Source: Gyromitra esculenta
Lineage: Eukaryota > Ascomycota > Pezizomycetes > Pezizales > Discinaceae
Assembly (NCBI GenBank): GCA_038503075.1
Contig: JBCAML010000014.1
Location: 930,001-994,000 of the forward strand
DNA length: 64,000 bases
Direction of reading: 5' to 3'
Below are positions 45,158-56,025 of this stretch, piece by piece; positions within the stretch are counted from its first letter, which is position 1; each line of letters starts with the position of its first letter. Made by a program: the position numbers and the translations under genes. Below the pieces are notes generated by a model that was not told the DNA's origin, searched no databases, and worked only from the letters and a program-made list of their open reading frames with translations.

Positions 45158-45670
45158 TTTGTGAATTTCGCGATGCGATTGAATTATCTGTACCCTTCGC
45201 GTACGTTTCGATGTTGTTGTAGTTAGCTTGAAGAAGTAGTATTGATTAGGGTTTAGGGCTTGATCTAAGGTACTGCTCTTGGATATCCAGTTCATGTTCC
45301 CTAGCCAATCATTGCGATGTATGGGTGTGTGAATTTTTTCAAATAGTGACGCTCTACTCAGGTATGACTTCTAGACCCCTTTTGGAAACTGTTCGAGAAA
45401 GACGTACCGGCTACTAAATAAGCAGTCAAGCAGGTCCTCTATGCTACGCGATGAAATATGTTGTGTTTATCATAAATGCGCTTCCATATGATCAAACCAA
45501 ACCACATAAGTACATGTATCAATGCAAAGAGAGGAATATGGCAGGCATCATTTCGTCGGTTCTGCGGTACCTTTTTTTTAAAAAAAAAGAAGAAAACCTG
45601 AAGATGGCAAGCCAAGGATGGTTTAGAAACATAAAAGCCGTTACTATAGTAGTATTGAAACGAGATAAAA
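45158..45670. other. Intergenic interval between CHORD-like copy 3 and the AIM34-like gene
   Basis: 513 bp containing the copy 3 promoter, TACATGTA at 45511 and a T8-A9 palindromic run near 45571-45588. TTAGGGTTTAGGG at 45246-45258 is telobox-like. No gene. Confidence 0.5.
45246..45258 (+). promoter_or_regulatory. Telobox-like TTAGGGTTTAGGG
   Basis: Two TTAGGG-type units about 90 bp upstream of the intact CHORD-like gene. Similar motifs bind Myb-type telomere-repeat proteins in promoters of several eukaryotes; binding here is inference. Confidence 0.4.
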
Positions 45671-46751
45671 TCAGAACCCAAAGAAGTACCAAACCGCTGA
45701 CAACCCCCCGATCGTATAAAGCGCTCTTCTCTGACTACTGTCCAATTCCTGCAGGCCTTTATCCTTTGCTTCGTCCTGCTGCTTTGCTCTATCCTGCTTC
45801 ATATCTGGCTTTGCCTGTTGCTGCGCGCCTGAGAGCGCATCTTCCATCATGTCTTTAGCTACCTCCACTGGAAACCTCATCACGATGCGCAGCAGCGAGT
45901 CTTCATTAGACGTAGCCTCGTGCACTGTACTTGTAAAGCTTCTCACGGCATCTTTGACTGACTTCTTCACCTCATCGTGTTCTTTTATATATTGTTCCTC
46001 TACCTTATGAGCTTTGGCTTCAACAGAAATATCTTCGAGGATGTCGGCCAACATATCTTCAGCTGCATCGACGACGTCTGGTATGTCAGTGCTTACTTCA
46101 TGCTTGGTCGGGGGTGCAACCTTCGGAACGACTTCGTCACGGTGGAACCGAGCGGATTGGTTTTCGGGGGTGATTGGCTGGTCGATCGTAAAAGAAGATT
46201 AGCTAATTGTTTGCTGCCTAAGAACATGAATGTAGATGATAGAGATCTACACACTACGCGGATTGGGTTTTCTGTCTTTGCTGTAGCTTCTATTTCCCTA
46301 GGCTTTGGAATATCAGGGACTTCATCGACGTGTGGTTTCCTGGTAGCCTCTGCATGTGTTTGTCCACCTCGATTGTGTCGGCTAGAGGCCGATAGTTTTC
46401 TGGCACGGAAAATATCGTCACTGGCCAATCTCTCGACAAGCTGTAATTCCAATCGTGAAGATCGAGAAATCAGTATTTGAGCAACGCATGACGTCATTTT
46501 GCAGCACTTCTCACCTCTGGTTTCTTCCCTCCAGTCTTAAGATTACGGACTACCAGTTGACCTATCAAATCTTTTGTAGGCAGCCCAGAGTACCGTGCTT
46601 GAGACGATTCTGTAGTTATGAGCGATGACGATTTCGAATCTGCTGACGAAGAAATTGCAGCTATGAAGGCTGGAGCGAGAACGGGGAGAAAAACACGCAG
46701 CCTCGGTGTGGCAGCGAGGAGTTGGCCTCTGCGTACCAATTGCAGCATCAT
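45671..46751 (-). CDS. Mitochondrial SAP-domain membrane protein, AIM34-like
   Basis: Exons (complement) 46515-46751, 46258-46440 and 45671-46177, all phase 0, give 308 residues. The N-terminus MMLQLVRRGQLLAATPRLRVF is basic and amphipathic, like a mitochondrial presequence. Residues about 60-90 fit a SAP motif: YSGLPTKDLIGQLVVRNLK, GGKKPELVERLASDD; the exon 1/2 junction falls inside it. The middle is charged and disordered, with a likely coiled coil (VEEQYIKEHDEVKKSVKDAV). The end is a single hydrophobic span, ALYTIGGLSAVWYFFGF. SAP plus one C-terminal span and a mitochondrial leader is the layout of yeast Aim34, a poorly characterised mitochondrial protein. The product is longer than yeast Aim34, so orthology is tentative. 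Confidence 0.65.
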
Positions 46752-47841
46752 CTTTAAATTTCTTTTTCTCAATTGGCTGGTTGATAGTGGTTGATGCTCT
46801 GTCGGATGCTGAGAGATAGTAAGTAAGTCTCACGAACAGCAACGCTTCTCTAGGGGTGTTTTATTTAATTCGCCAAGCACCTCCTCGACTGTGCGCACAC
46901 TACATGTAACTTTGAATCCTGAATCCTCATATCACAACGGAAGTTAGATACGTGTGTAACGGTGTATCTACATGTACCTAAGATTATCAGACCACCCTCA
47001 GCTTCGACAGGAATCTTGGATTACCTGCAGTTCATCGCCCAATTTTCGTTCGGCAAGAATACTGGCTGTTACATGCAGTTAGGTCCCGACCGCCTGGTTA
47101 GAGTTTTGATATCGGCTTGGCAGCTCACTGTCTTGGCGCGTATGTTTCTACCTCCCGTACTGTGCATTCCAAATTATAGACCGCAGTCTTCAGGTGCTGT
47201 ATTCTAAACAATACCCATTTTGTTGGATATTTGCTTGGATTTGGTGCTTAGAGAGATATGATCTTTAACTGACCACCTACTATAGTAATGGTTAATTAAA
47301 TGCTAAGAGGTGGCGATAATGCTTGTTCCTTAAGTAACACTACATCTTTACCCTTCTGCTGGGGCTTACCGCAAGATAATTAAAACAATCTAGCAACGTT
47401 ACGTCAAAAACATTTGGGTTGCTTTTTCTCTAGATTAAAGGCAAAAGGTATCTGTATAAATATTTAATGTTGTATGTTCCAATAACCGTGTCACAAACTT
47501 TCACCCGTCCGATTTAAAAACTCGAAAAGAAACCCATTTTGGGATATGATAGGCACAAGAGTTAAAAACCATATTCTAACTCTCAAGTACATTATTAGGT
47601 CTTACTGCTAGAGGCCACATTACACAGTTCAACTTTTCACCACGTTTTGCCGTCACTCAACTCTTCGAAACACCACTATATAATTATTCATCAACCCACT
47701 CTGCGCCCCCACCTCCCATTCGTATTACCGATTGATTATTCAACCCTGCTGCATGCTCCTTGCCTACCAAGGGAAGCTCCCCATCCAAAAAACAATATCA
47801 TTGGCACTTGACCGCGACGTTCTCCTCAATTGTCTTTGATC
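46752..47841. other. Intergenic interval, no gene recognised
   Basis: 1.1 kb, AT-rich. TACATGTA at 46901 and 46969 lie 150-220 bp upstream of the AIM34-like gene. No coding signal is supported. Confidence 0.5.
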
Positions 47842-48285
47842 ATGGCCCAGAAAAACCGAACCACAAATTGCAAAACCGAAGCTAAACCTTCAATCTCCAC
47901 CAACCCTGAAAGAACGTCCCTTCTTACGCCATTAGATACTCCTTCGCCAACTGACAACTTGAAGACTTTACCGCCTCCCAAACATGTTTCTCCCGAACAG
48001 CTATTATTGCTCGAGACTACGTTCGGCAAACATAAAATAAGGCCTAGTTGGCAGAAACTTGATCAGCACTTTCCTCGAGAAAGTGGCAGTTGGAGTAAAC
48101 TTCCTGATTCTGTTTGCGATGAGATCCACAGCATGATCGTATCTCCTGGCAAACACGCGTATGACTTGTTTTCGTCCGAGAATGTTAACGCTGCGGTCAA
48201 CTTGATGCTTCTCAGGCATCATCAGGAACCGGAGGCAGTTATTGAAAGTTGTAGACCCGCCAGCCGTGAGATTTCTAGCGGTTAG
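47842..48285 (+). CDS. Small hypothetical protein, 147 residues
   Basis: A single-exon ORF from ATG 47842. The N-terminal third is Thr/Pro/Ser-rich and looks disordered. The rest, from S-P-E-Q-L-L-L-L-E-T-T-F-G-K onwards, has a balanced composition with helix-like periodicity (PRESGSWSKLPDSVCDEI, NVNAAVNLMLLRHH). I recognise no domain. It is the best ORF in a 2-kb gap, has no better competitor on the other strand, and lies codirectional with RPC5. It could be a lineage-specific gene or chance. Confidence 0.4.
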   Translation: MAQKNRTTNCKTEAKPSISTNPERTSLLTPLDTPSPTDNLKTLPPPKHVSPEQLLLLETTFGKHKIRPSWQKLDQHFPRESGSWSKLPDSVCDEIHSMIVSPGKHAYDLFSSENVNAAVNLMLLRHHQEPEAVIESCRPASREISSG

Positions 48286-48756
48286 AGGTACACAATAGGA
48301 GGGTTATGTTTGTGATGGGAGCTAGGTTTTCGATATCTCGGTTTTATATTGGCGCAAATTATTTGATTGTTTATTTCAGGTTTTGCCTTATGGCTGACAC
48401 ACTCTGTATCAGAGTACACTCGGTCTGGCAGACTGTGCTGTCGACATGTTTAAGTCTATGTAGCTTTGAGTAGGAACTGCGCACTTTCCCTAATAGTTAA
48501 ATAAAGAATCCGAGAACAGACTCCCAGTAACATCGTATCGCCCAATCAGCACTTCGGTGGGTGGCTCTGTAGTTGATCCAGCAGTTTCTCCACCCAATCA
48601 CTCACGGTGTCTAATCACAGCAAGTCACTCGATACTCAGTCACACCGCAGATCTTGGCACTCCCCCATGCTGCAGGAGCCTCAAACCAAACGACTTCCCC
48701 GAAACCCGCAGATAATTTCCCCGCCACCACCTCACCACCCACCATAAACACCTATA
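48286..48756. other. Upstream region of the Pol III subunit C37 gene
   Basis: 471 bp, C-rich toward the gene, with a CACCCACCATAAACACC stretch just before the start. The bipartite word lies at 48614, about 130-145 bp upstream. Confidence 0.5.
48614..48631 (-). repeat. 18-bp bipartite word, copy 12
   Basis: On the minus strand CGAGTGACTTGCTGTGAT, 126 bp from the RPC5/C37 start codon. Confidence 0.7.
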
Positions 48757-49999
48757 ATGCCCCCTAAATCCGCCGCTGTTCCTCCAGCCCAGGCACCTCC
48801 CCAGGAGAACCCCCTCTTCCTCTCCTCCACTCTCGACGACCTTTCCTCCAGCTCCTCTGACGAGCTCGACGAGCCTTCCCACACAGAGATAGCCACTCCA
48901 GAGATCGCCAACACCAACAGCACAGTCCGAAAGCCGGAACCCGACGGCCTCCCAATCAGCGTCAGCGACGATGACTCTTCCCCAGGTTCTTCGGACGACG
49001 ACGACGACGACAACGGCGATTCTTCCGGCCCCCAAGGCGCAGATTTAGACCAAGACGAGGACGACGATCCAGTCGTTTGCTCGTACGATATTCATATCAC
49101 GACTTCACAGGCGCCAGATCTATATATTTTCCAGTACCCAGTACGTTCCAAGAACAAGCCGTACACAAAGGCCGAGAACGCATGCCCGCTTGAAGCACGA
49201 TTGAAACCAAAGTCAGGGTTGGTGGAGGTGGATGTGCCGATGAATGTGCATGTGAATTATGATGAAGAGAAAGGGAGGATATGGGGCGATGTGCTGAGAA
49301 AGGCAGCGAAGGAGGCGGGGAAGACCTTGGGCGGAGCTACGGGAGGTGCGGCAGCGGGGAATAAGAGGAGAAAAGTTGCGAGGGAGGATGATGATGAAGA
49401 CGAGGAAGAAGTGGATGTGATGACGATGGGATTTGAGGACGCAGTCAAATCGGGGAGGGTGCTGAATAGACAAACCCTGGGCAGTAAGATGCAGCCAGAT
49501 AATACAAAATATATGGTGGGGATTTTCAAAGATGGTATACTTGTGTATCGGAATTGGCTTCTCGGTGTGTTTGATCTTACTGACACTCAATCTAGATCGA
49601 CTCCACTTAACCCCTGTATCTTCCACCCTCCAACTTCGCCCTCAGTTCCATCACGTCGACACCGCTCTTGAAGCTGAGCGCGCAGCGACCAGAGCCTTGC
49701 GTGACGCCAGTGCCCCTCCAAAGCCCCAAGAAGCCCGTGCCGTCCATCTCTCTGTCAAGAATGCCGATGACCCGTCCTCGCAACTCAGCAGCACAATGAA
49801 AGCGCTTCGTGTGGCCGAGGAAGAGGAATGGACAAAACTACATTGGATAGACCAAGACACGGACGATGCGTGGGACATCTACGAGGGAAGTTGTTTGAGA
49901 GAAGGAGAAGGGGGGGTGCTTCGAAGTGTTACAGGGAAGATGGAATATATGGAATGGCTAGCAACGGGAAAACCGGCGATCAAGAGGGAAGGCACATGA
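48757..49999 (+). CDS. RPC37: RNA polymerase III subunit C37 (RPC5, Sin family)
   Basis: Exons 48757-49534 and 49596-49999 give 393 residues. After an acidic Ser/Asp-rich leader comes the Sin/RPC5 fold: DDPVVCSYDIHIT, DLYIFQYPVR, EARLKPKSGLVEVDVPMNV and NYDEEKG. Next are MQPDNTKYMVGIFKDDRLHLTPVSSTLQLRPQFHHVD and the C-terminal EEEWTKLHWIDQDTDDAW. C37 dimerises with C53/RPC4 through a TFIIF-like module on Pol III and is needed for terminator recognition and reinitiation. The intron was placed so that K-D-D-R-L-H-L-T-P-V joins in frame (GTATAC donor, TCTAG acceptor, 61 nt). The gene converges on NOC4 with 168 bp between stops. Confidence 0.93.
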
Positions 50000-50167
50000 G
50001 GGGTGCTGGGAGGATCGCTCCTTGCTTTTCCGTGATATTATCGGTGACGATAGTAACACTGCTGGCTGTAGGATGATTGTAAATATGTAAACCAAACCTC
50101 TACGACTACTTTATTCCCACTAGATAAAATAATACAAAAGCCGAAACAATTGATATCTACATTATTT

Positions 50168-51999
50168 TTACTCAAAGCTCCATAGCGACAATAGCATATT
50201 CTCCTGTAGAGGCGCCAGGATCTCATCCTTCATCGACTCCGCCTCGACTGGGAAGAATATCCTCCTTGGAATATCAAACTCTACCACCGGAGGTTTCTTA
50301 ATATTCTTCTGGATCTCCGCATCGAACATCTACAAACTCACATTAATATTCACATTCTCTCCCAAAAAGAAAGCGAACATCAGGAACTTACACTAGCATA
50401 ACTGTGATCCAGGAAGTCTTCCAGCCCATATCTCTCCTTTGTAAACTGCTCTCCAATAATTCTGCACAATGTCGCAACATTTGGCTGCCAGTGAGTCATT
50501 CCCATTTCAATCTCCCATAATGAGCTCTCGAGCGCACCCGTCTTCATCGGGTCGGTTTCCTTCTCGTCGAAGCAATCCTCTAGTCCTTCTTTCCTCCAGC
50601 GCTCTCTATCCTCGGTGGTCCCCTCGCGGTGGACCATGAATGTACAGCTTGGATGTTTCTTGAGTAAGTTGTATATGAAGGGCACAATAACAACCACTGC
50701 AGACGGTGGTGCGCTCAGAGACAACCGCGCAAGTTTCTTGATGAATGAGGCAATCATAGCAGCGGGTAAATGCGTACTCGCCAAAAACGTATCTAGCAGT
50801 CGGAAGAACCTACTCCGGTACCTCACGTGCAATACATCCCTCGTTAGCAGCGCATACAGTGCCGGGTAGAAATTTGGATAATCCAAGTTCTTGGTCGAGA
50901 TGAGATAAAACAAGCCATTGAGTGCTAGCAATGAGATGGTCCCACCGGCGGCGTACGCATCAACAAGAAAATCCATCAGGAGTTGAGGCCGCGGGAAAGT
51001 AGGGACGATGCGATTAGACATGGTAAGGAGGAGGGACTTGGTGTTGTCCTTTGAGAGGGGGAGACGGAGAAGGGACAGCCAAACTTCTTGTAGTGCTTTG
51101 CGGTGGGATGACTTTTGGAGGATGTGAGGTTGCTTTTCTTTCGGTTTTTTGGAAGAGGAGGGTGTGGCATAGTGAGATGAGAGGAGGGGGGTTTCGGTGG
51201 TAGGCGGGGAGGTGAGGGCAAGGGTGAAAGAAAGGGCGGTTGAAGTAAAATGGGGGAGTGTGGAGGGGTTGGAGGCGGCTTCGGAGGTGAGAAGAGGTAT
51301 GGCTATGTAGAAAGAGTATCTGATATCATCGTATTCATTCAGATACTTGGTAATAAACTCCTGCTTAACGCTCTCGTCTAATCGTTCAGCATAAATCAAT
51401 GCCTTTACGACTTTGCCAAAAAGCGTATGAGAGAAGTAGAACTCGTCTGTAGTAGGCTTCATATAATTCGCATCTTCTTTGACAAGTCGCATGAGTAGTG
51501 CCAGAGCGGTGGCCTGAACCGTCGGATCTTCGTGGTTCAGAAGTTCGCAAAGATCTTTCATGTAGTCCTTATACCGGTCTTTCAGCCATGCCACAATTGT
51601 AGTTTGAGCTTTATCATCCCCTTTCCTCCTCGAAAGACTTCCTTTCGCCATAAGGCGACAAAAGGCACGGCATAGAGAGACGGCAGAGGTCACTGCCAGC
51701 AAGGGGCTTTCGGATGAATTCTAAAATCGAAACCACAATTAGTATCGCAGGGCTAGATGGCGCCACAAACTGAGAGTTCCTACCTGAACATATTCTAGTA
51801 ATGTGACAATCTTATTATAGTTCTGCGGCGACTCCACAATTGCCTCCTCTACCTCTAATACATCATCTGCGGACGGAGCACTCGATTCCGCATTTGCAAC
51901 CTTCTTCGACACATCGTTCCGGATCTTTTCCACAGCGCTTGTTCGTTTCCTCTTCTTGGAAATAGCCTTGCTATCGCCGTTCGTCAATTGCGCGGGCAT
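50168..51999 (-). CDS. NOC4: Noc4 (Utp19), 40S ribosome biogenesis protein
   Basis: Exons (complement) 51784-51999, 50392-51720 and 50168-50329, all phase 0, give 568 residues. The first exon is basic (AISKKRKRTSAVEKI) and then acidic. The second carries HEAT-like helices and the CBF/Mak21 domain: NHEDPTVQATALALLMRLVKE, FYFSHTLFGKVVKALIYAE, YAAGGTISLLALNGLFYLI, PNFYPALYALLTRDVLHVRY and RFFRLLDTFLASTHLPA. The C-terminal part has HWQPNVATLCRIIGEQFTKE and DHSYAS, then exon 3 MFDAEIQKNIKKPPVVEFD. Noc4 binds Nop14 in the SSU processome and supports export of 40S precursors. It shares a 119-bp promoter region with HAS1. Confidence 0.94.
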
Positions 52000-52118
52000 T
52001 TTCGTGGTGTCGGCGGGGTCGAACGGTGGTTTGAGGTCGTAATGCTGAGGCTCTAGATCAAACAATTTTTTTAGACAAGAGACAGCTTTGTGTAACCCTA
52101 ACCCTGGGAGCTGCGAAA
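52000..52118. promoter_or_regulatory. Bidirectional promoter of NOC4 and HAS1 with telomere-like motif
   Basis: Only 119 bp separate the start codons of two ribosome-biogenesis genes. TAACCCTAACCCT occupies 52093-52105, close to the HAS1 start, and a T7 run lies at about 52066-52072. Teloboxes bound by Tbf1-like proteins occur in promoters of ribosomal and snoRNA genes in many ascomycetes (established); shared control of these two genes is inference. Confidence 0.65.
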
Positions 52119-54164
52119 ATGTTCAAGACTGCGACAACCTCGACCACTTGCATATCGAACACCCCTCCATCGACTATCGAGAAAATGGCCAACGGCGAAC
52201 AAGCGACGAAGAAACGGAAGAGAAAGCACGGCGGAAGTGCTAAAGAGGCACCGAAACCGGTGGTAATTGCACCAACAATCGAGAAGAAGGAAAAGGTGCG
52301 AGAACATAAGAAGGCGCGGAAGGAGGATACGCCCCCACCTCGGGAGTCTTCTGGCGACGAGAGCGACAACGAGGAGGCGGCGGAGGAGGAGGAGGAGGAT
52401 GAGAAAATTGAGAATGGAACAAAAACACAAGATGAAAGCGACGCAACAGAGGATTCAGGCGACCATTCTGACCATCCTAAACACCCCGATGCGGACATCG
52501 AATCAGAAAACCCTCAAGATCTCCCTCTGAATGCATCTCTCTCCCTCCCCGATACTGGCGAGCACCCCACCAAATTCGCCGACCTAAAGCTCTCCCCGGG
52601 AACCCAAAAAGCAATTGAGAAGATGGGATTTGAGAACATGACTGAAGTTCAATCTCGGACTATTCCCCCTCTCATGGCAGGAAGAGACGTATGTCCAACC
52701 TAATCGCCATAAAATTATAGGATCCTCGTTTGCTAACGTCCGTCCCAGGTTCTCGGCGCCGCAAAAACCGGCTCCGGAAAAACTCTTGCCTTCCTGATAC
52801 CTGCTATCGAAATGCTTACCTCCCTCAAATTCAAGCCTCGCAGCGGAACTGGTTGTCTTGTAATCACACCTACCCGCGAACTTGCTTTGCAAATCTTTGG
52901 TGTCGCAAAAGAACTCATGGACAACCATTCACAAACCCTTGCCATTGTCATTGGTGGGGCAAATCGCTCCGCCGAGACCGACAAGCTGTTTAAGGGCGTC
53001 AATCTCCTCATCGCCACTCCCGGACGTCTTCTAGACCATCTCCAAAATACCCCAGGCTTCAATTACAAAAACCTCAAAGCTCTCGTTCTCGATGAAGCGG
53101 ACAGGATCCTCGAGATGGGATTCGAAGATGAAATGCGGCAGATAATCAAGATGATACCCAGCGAAGGCCGTCAAACTATGCTCTTTTCCGCAACCCAAAC
53201 CACAAAGGTCGAAGATCTTGCTCGAATCTCACTCCGTCCAGGCCCGCTCTACATCAATGTTGACTATCACAAAGAAGCCTCGACCGTTGAAGGCCTTGAG
53301 CAAGGTTACGTCGTTTGTGAAGCTGATAAGCGCTTTCTTCTCCTTTTTTCATTCCTAAAACGCTTTCTCAAGAAGAAAATCATTGTGTTCTTCTCCTCTT
53401 GTGCAAGTGTGAAGTATTACGCTGAGCTACTCAACTATATCGACCTCCCAGTCCTTGATCTGCATGGAAAGCAAAAGCAGCAGAAACGAACCAATACGTT
53501 TTTTGAGTTCCGAAATGCTAAACAAGGAACATTAATTTGCACTGATGTTGCAGCACGTGGGTTGGATATTCCTGCTGTTGATTGGATTGTGCAGTTTGAC
53601 CCACCAGATGACCCAAGAGATTATATTCATCGTGTTGGCCGAACTGCAAGGGGCGCGAACACGAAGGGAAAGTCATTAATGTTTCTGCAACCGAACGAAT
53701 TGGGCTTTTTAAAGTACTTGAAGGAGGCGAGGGTACCAGTAGTCGAGTTTGAGTTTCCGAGCAAGAAGTTGGTGAATGTGCAAAGTCAATTGGAGAAATT
53801 GATTAGCAAGAACTATTATCTGAACAACAGTGCGAAGGATGGATACAGGTTAGTTATACCTACCTTCTCTTTTCTTCGTTTTTAAGACCTAAATTCTAAA
53901 AAAAAATCACCCAGATCCTACCTCCAAGCCTATGCATCCCACAGTCTGCGCTCCGTTTTCGACGTGCATAAGCTCGACCTAGTCAAAGTAGCCAAGAGTT
54001 TCGGATTTTCAGCCCCCCCGAGAGTTGATATCCAGTTGGGTAGCAGCATAGCAAGGGATAAGAAACCAGTTGGGAGGAGAAGCTATGGGCCTGGAGGTAG
54101 AGGGGGGGGAGGCGCTGGGCGTAGAGGTGGATTCAAAGGGCGAGGCGCCGGAGGCGATCGATAG
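52119..54164 (+). CDS. HAS1: Has1, DEAD-box RNA helicase of ribosome biogenesis
   Basis: Exons 52119-52688, 52749-53848 and 53915-54164 give 639 residues. A basic-acidic N-tail of about 140 residues precedes the core. Core motifs: Q motif (F-A-D-L then [21 protein letters not shown]), [10 protein letters not shown], Ia [10 protein letters not shown] and [60 protein letters not shown] and [10 protein letters not shown]. The Has1-specific end is present: [31 protein letters not shown] block, [11 protein letters not shown], and a Gly-Arg-rich tail ([13 protein letters not shown]). Has1 works in both subunit pathways, releasing U14 from pre-rRNA among others. MANGEQ at 52185 is an alternative start. 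Confidence 0.96.
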
Positions 54165-54900
54165 AGGTGGGAAAAGGGCGTAAGGTGGTACACGAATGAT
54201 ACTGAAGAAAATAATTACTGAGTTTTGTTCGTCTTGATAATCAGAGGTTTAGTGGACACATAGTCTTTGCGGTTCTAGGACACTATTAAACTGCGGTGAT
54301 GCTATCAAGTGTTGAGCGATCTCCGTTTCCTAACAGGAATTTTTCTAGGGACGGGATATGTAAAAGGCTTCGGCCTGATTTTATCGAGTGATAGCATGTG
54401 ATTCATCGAGTTGTAAACACAACTTACACTCCCTACCCGCAGCTAAGCGCTACCATGAAATTAAATGCAAAATATATGTTGGTATATGTGTTTCGAGGCA
54501 TATTGGCTCGAGTCTAATTGCTAACCCTTAAAAGTGATCGATATTCATTGTCCTCGAGTAGAAATAACTTTTATTTATTCGCAGGAGAGCCCTAACTACC
54601 CATAGAGCCCGAGACCTCGGCTCTAGCGTCTTAAATCTTTTTTAATTTGTCAGTGCTTTCGTGTTAGTTCGGGGAGAGTATGGTTAGAATTTATACCTTG
54701 CCGTCTGCGAAAAGAGCCCTTCTCAAGTCAAATAACTCAAAGTCATAGAATGATCAGACAACCATGATCACTGATTGACCCCTACCTTTACTAGTTACGT
54801 GCCTTGTCTTTATCTGGATTCCCGGTATCTTTTTCTAACTATCAGCAAAAGAACACCAGGAAAAACTGCAATAGTCCTTCGAGAAAAACAAATGAAGGCA
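54165..54900. other. Intergenic interval downstream of HAS1
   Basis: 736 bp, AT-rich, with a bipartite word at 54385. A GGCTTCGGCC stem (54367-54376) precedes it, similar in style to the 28.9-kb decamers. No gene. Confidence 0.5.
54385..54402 (+). repeat. 18-bp bipartite word, copy 13
   Basis: CGAGTGATAGCATGTGAT, followed by TCATCGAG, which repeats the ATCGAG start of the word in direct orientation. It lies 220 bp past the HAS1 stop. Confidence 0.7.
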
Positions 54901-55398
54901 CTAGCCATCATAGATGGTAAACTCACTTGCAAAGAATAAGATCAACAATACGATTCCGTAGCCTATAGTGACCACAAGCCCAATTATCTGACAGGTTATA
55001 CACCATTCGGAAACGCCATTCGGGCCGCAGAACCTAACCCTTTCAGTATGAGTTAGGCAACAACGTTATACATGCTGCCAGGAACAATAGAATTTCGATC
55101 TAAAATACCTGTCATCAAAGTCAGGCGTTCTTGCTTGCTCTCCTTCTCGTCCTTGCCTCAGCCCCTCTTGCTGTTGATATGCTTGATGAGTCACGGGGTT
55201 TTCGTGGCTGTGATTGTGGCTGTGGCTTGCTCCGTCAAGGCTGAGTTGGGCTTCTAGATCAGCTTGAGGGTGTGCTTGGGCATTCCATTTCCCACTGGTA
55301 GCAGCGTTCTTAGATGGGAGGAGCTTGGTAGTCTCATCCATCACTAATGACTTCGAAGTGCCCTTAGGTGTGGGATTTAGATAGCTGACAGGAGGCAT
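54901..55398 (-). CDS. Small predicted tail-anchored membrane protein (hypothetical)
   Basis: Exons (complement) 55109-55398 and 54901-55033 give 140 residues. Exon 1 encodes a soluble, Gln/His-rich part with a dileucine-like DETTKLLPS element and H-S-H-N-H-S-H. Exon 2 gives FCGPNGVSEWCITC followed by one hydrophobic span, IIGLVVTIGYGIVLLILFFA, and a short end. The splice (GTATTT donor, GGTTAG acceptor) is inferred; exon 1 unspliced would stop at 55066. An alternative donor GTGAGT lies right after the span and could extend the C-terminus. I recognise no family. The D-E-T-x2-L-L type motif plus a terminal span would suit an endosomal or vacuolar membrane protein, as inference only. Confidence 0.5.
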
Positions 55399-56025
55399 GG
55401 ATGAATACTAGGTTAGGGAGTAACTGTAGCAAAGTTGAAGCAAGTTGAAGCTGAGAGAGAAGCTGATGGAGCAGTTACGTGAGAAGAGCACGTTCCTCAG
55501 TAAGGATGATGGCTATAGACCACAACCGTAGCTAGCTTAGAGCAGTGCTTGCTGGTAATAGGTGTCAATGCAAAATTACTGTAGCATACGCACAGGTCAT
55601 AGGCATCTAATAAACTTAATATTGCAATCGGCTGATTCCAGCCAGTTCCTATCATGCTGATACAGAAATTTCCACCATGCCACCCCTTCTGCACTTAGGC
55701 TACTACTAAGAGCCTCAAGTACCTGCTAGAAGCCTTAGACAGAGCCATACAATTTCAGATACCCTGAAGAAAACAATGCGAGTGATGATCCGTGATTTTC
55801 TCAAACTACTGACTGGGGCCTCCCTTTTTTCTAGCCATGACAAAATGAGTATTTTTTTCGAGTCTACGCCAAACAGAAGTCGCAGGAAACGACAATAAAA
55901 GTAAAAGCATGAAAACATTATTTGGCAGAAAAAACCTCTACCCCTCCTGGGAGAGTAACAAGAACAAAAATAAGCAGCGAGTCGTACGTAACATCCATTC
56001 ATAGATATCTTCTAAGATATACCGT
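55399..56025. other. Intergenic interval, small membrane protein to RET2
   Basis: 627 bp including the promoter of the small membrane protein gene and the 3' end of RET2. It has a bipartite word at 55779. No gene. Confidence 0.5.
55779..55796 (+). repeat. 18-bp bipartite word, copy 14
   Basis: CGAGTGATGATCCGTGAT. The linker is GATCC, so this copy reads as three overlapping GAT-type units. Confidence 0.7.

Noticed and set aside
46060..46100. GTAAGC in the third exon of the AIM34-like gene as a splice donor
   Set aside because: The frame stays open through it and the protein reads smoothly (K-H-E-V-S-T-D-I-P); no acceptor is needed.
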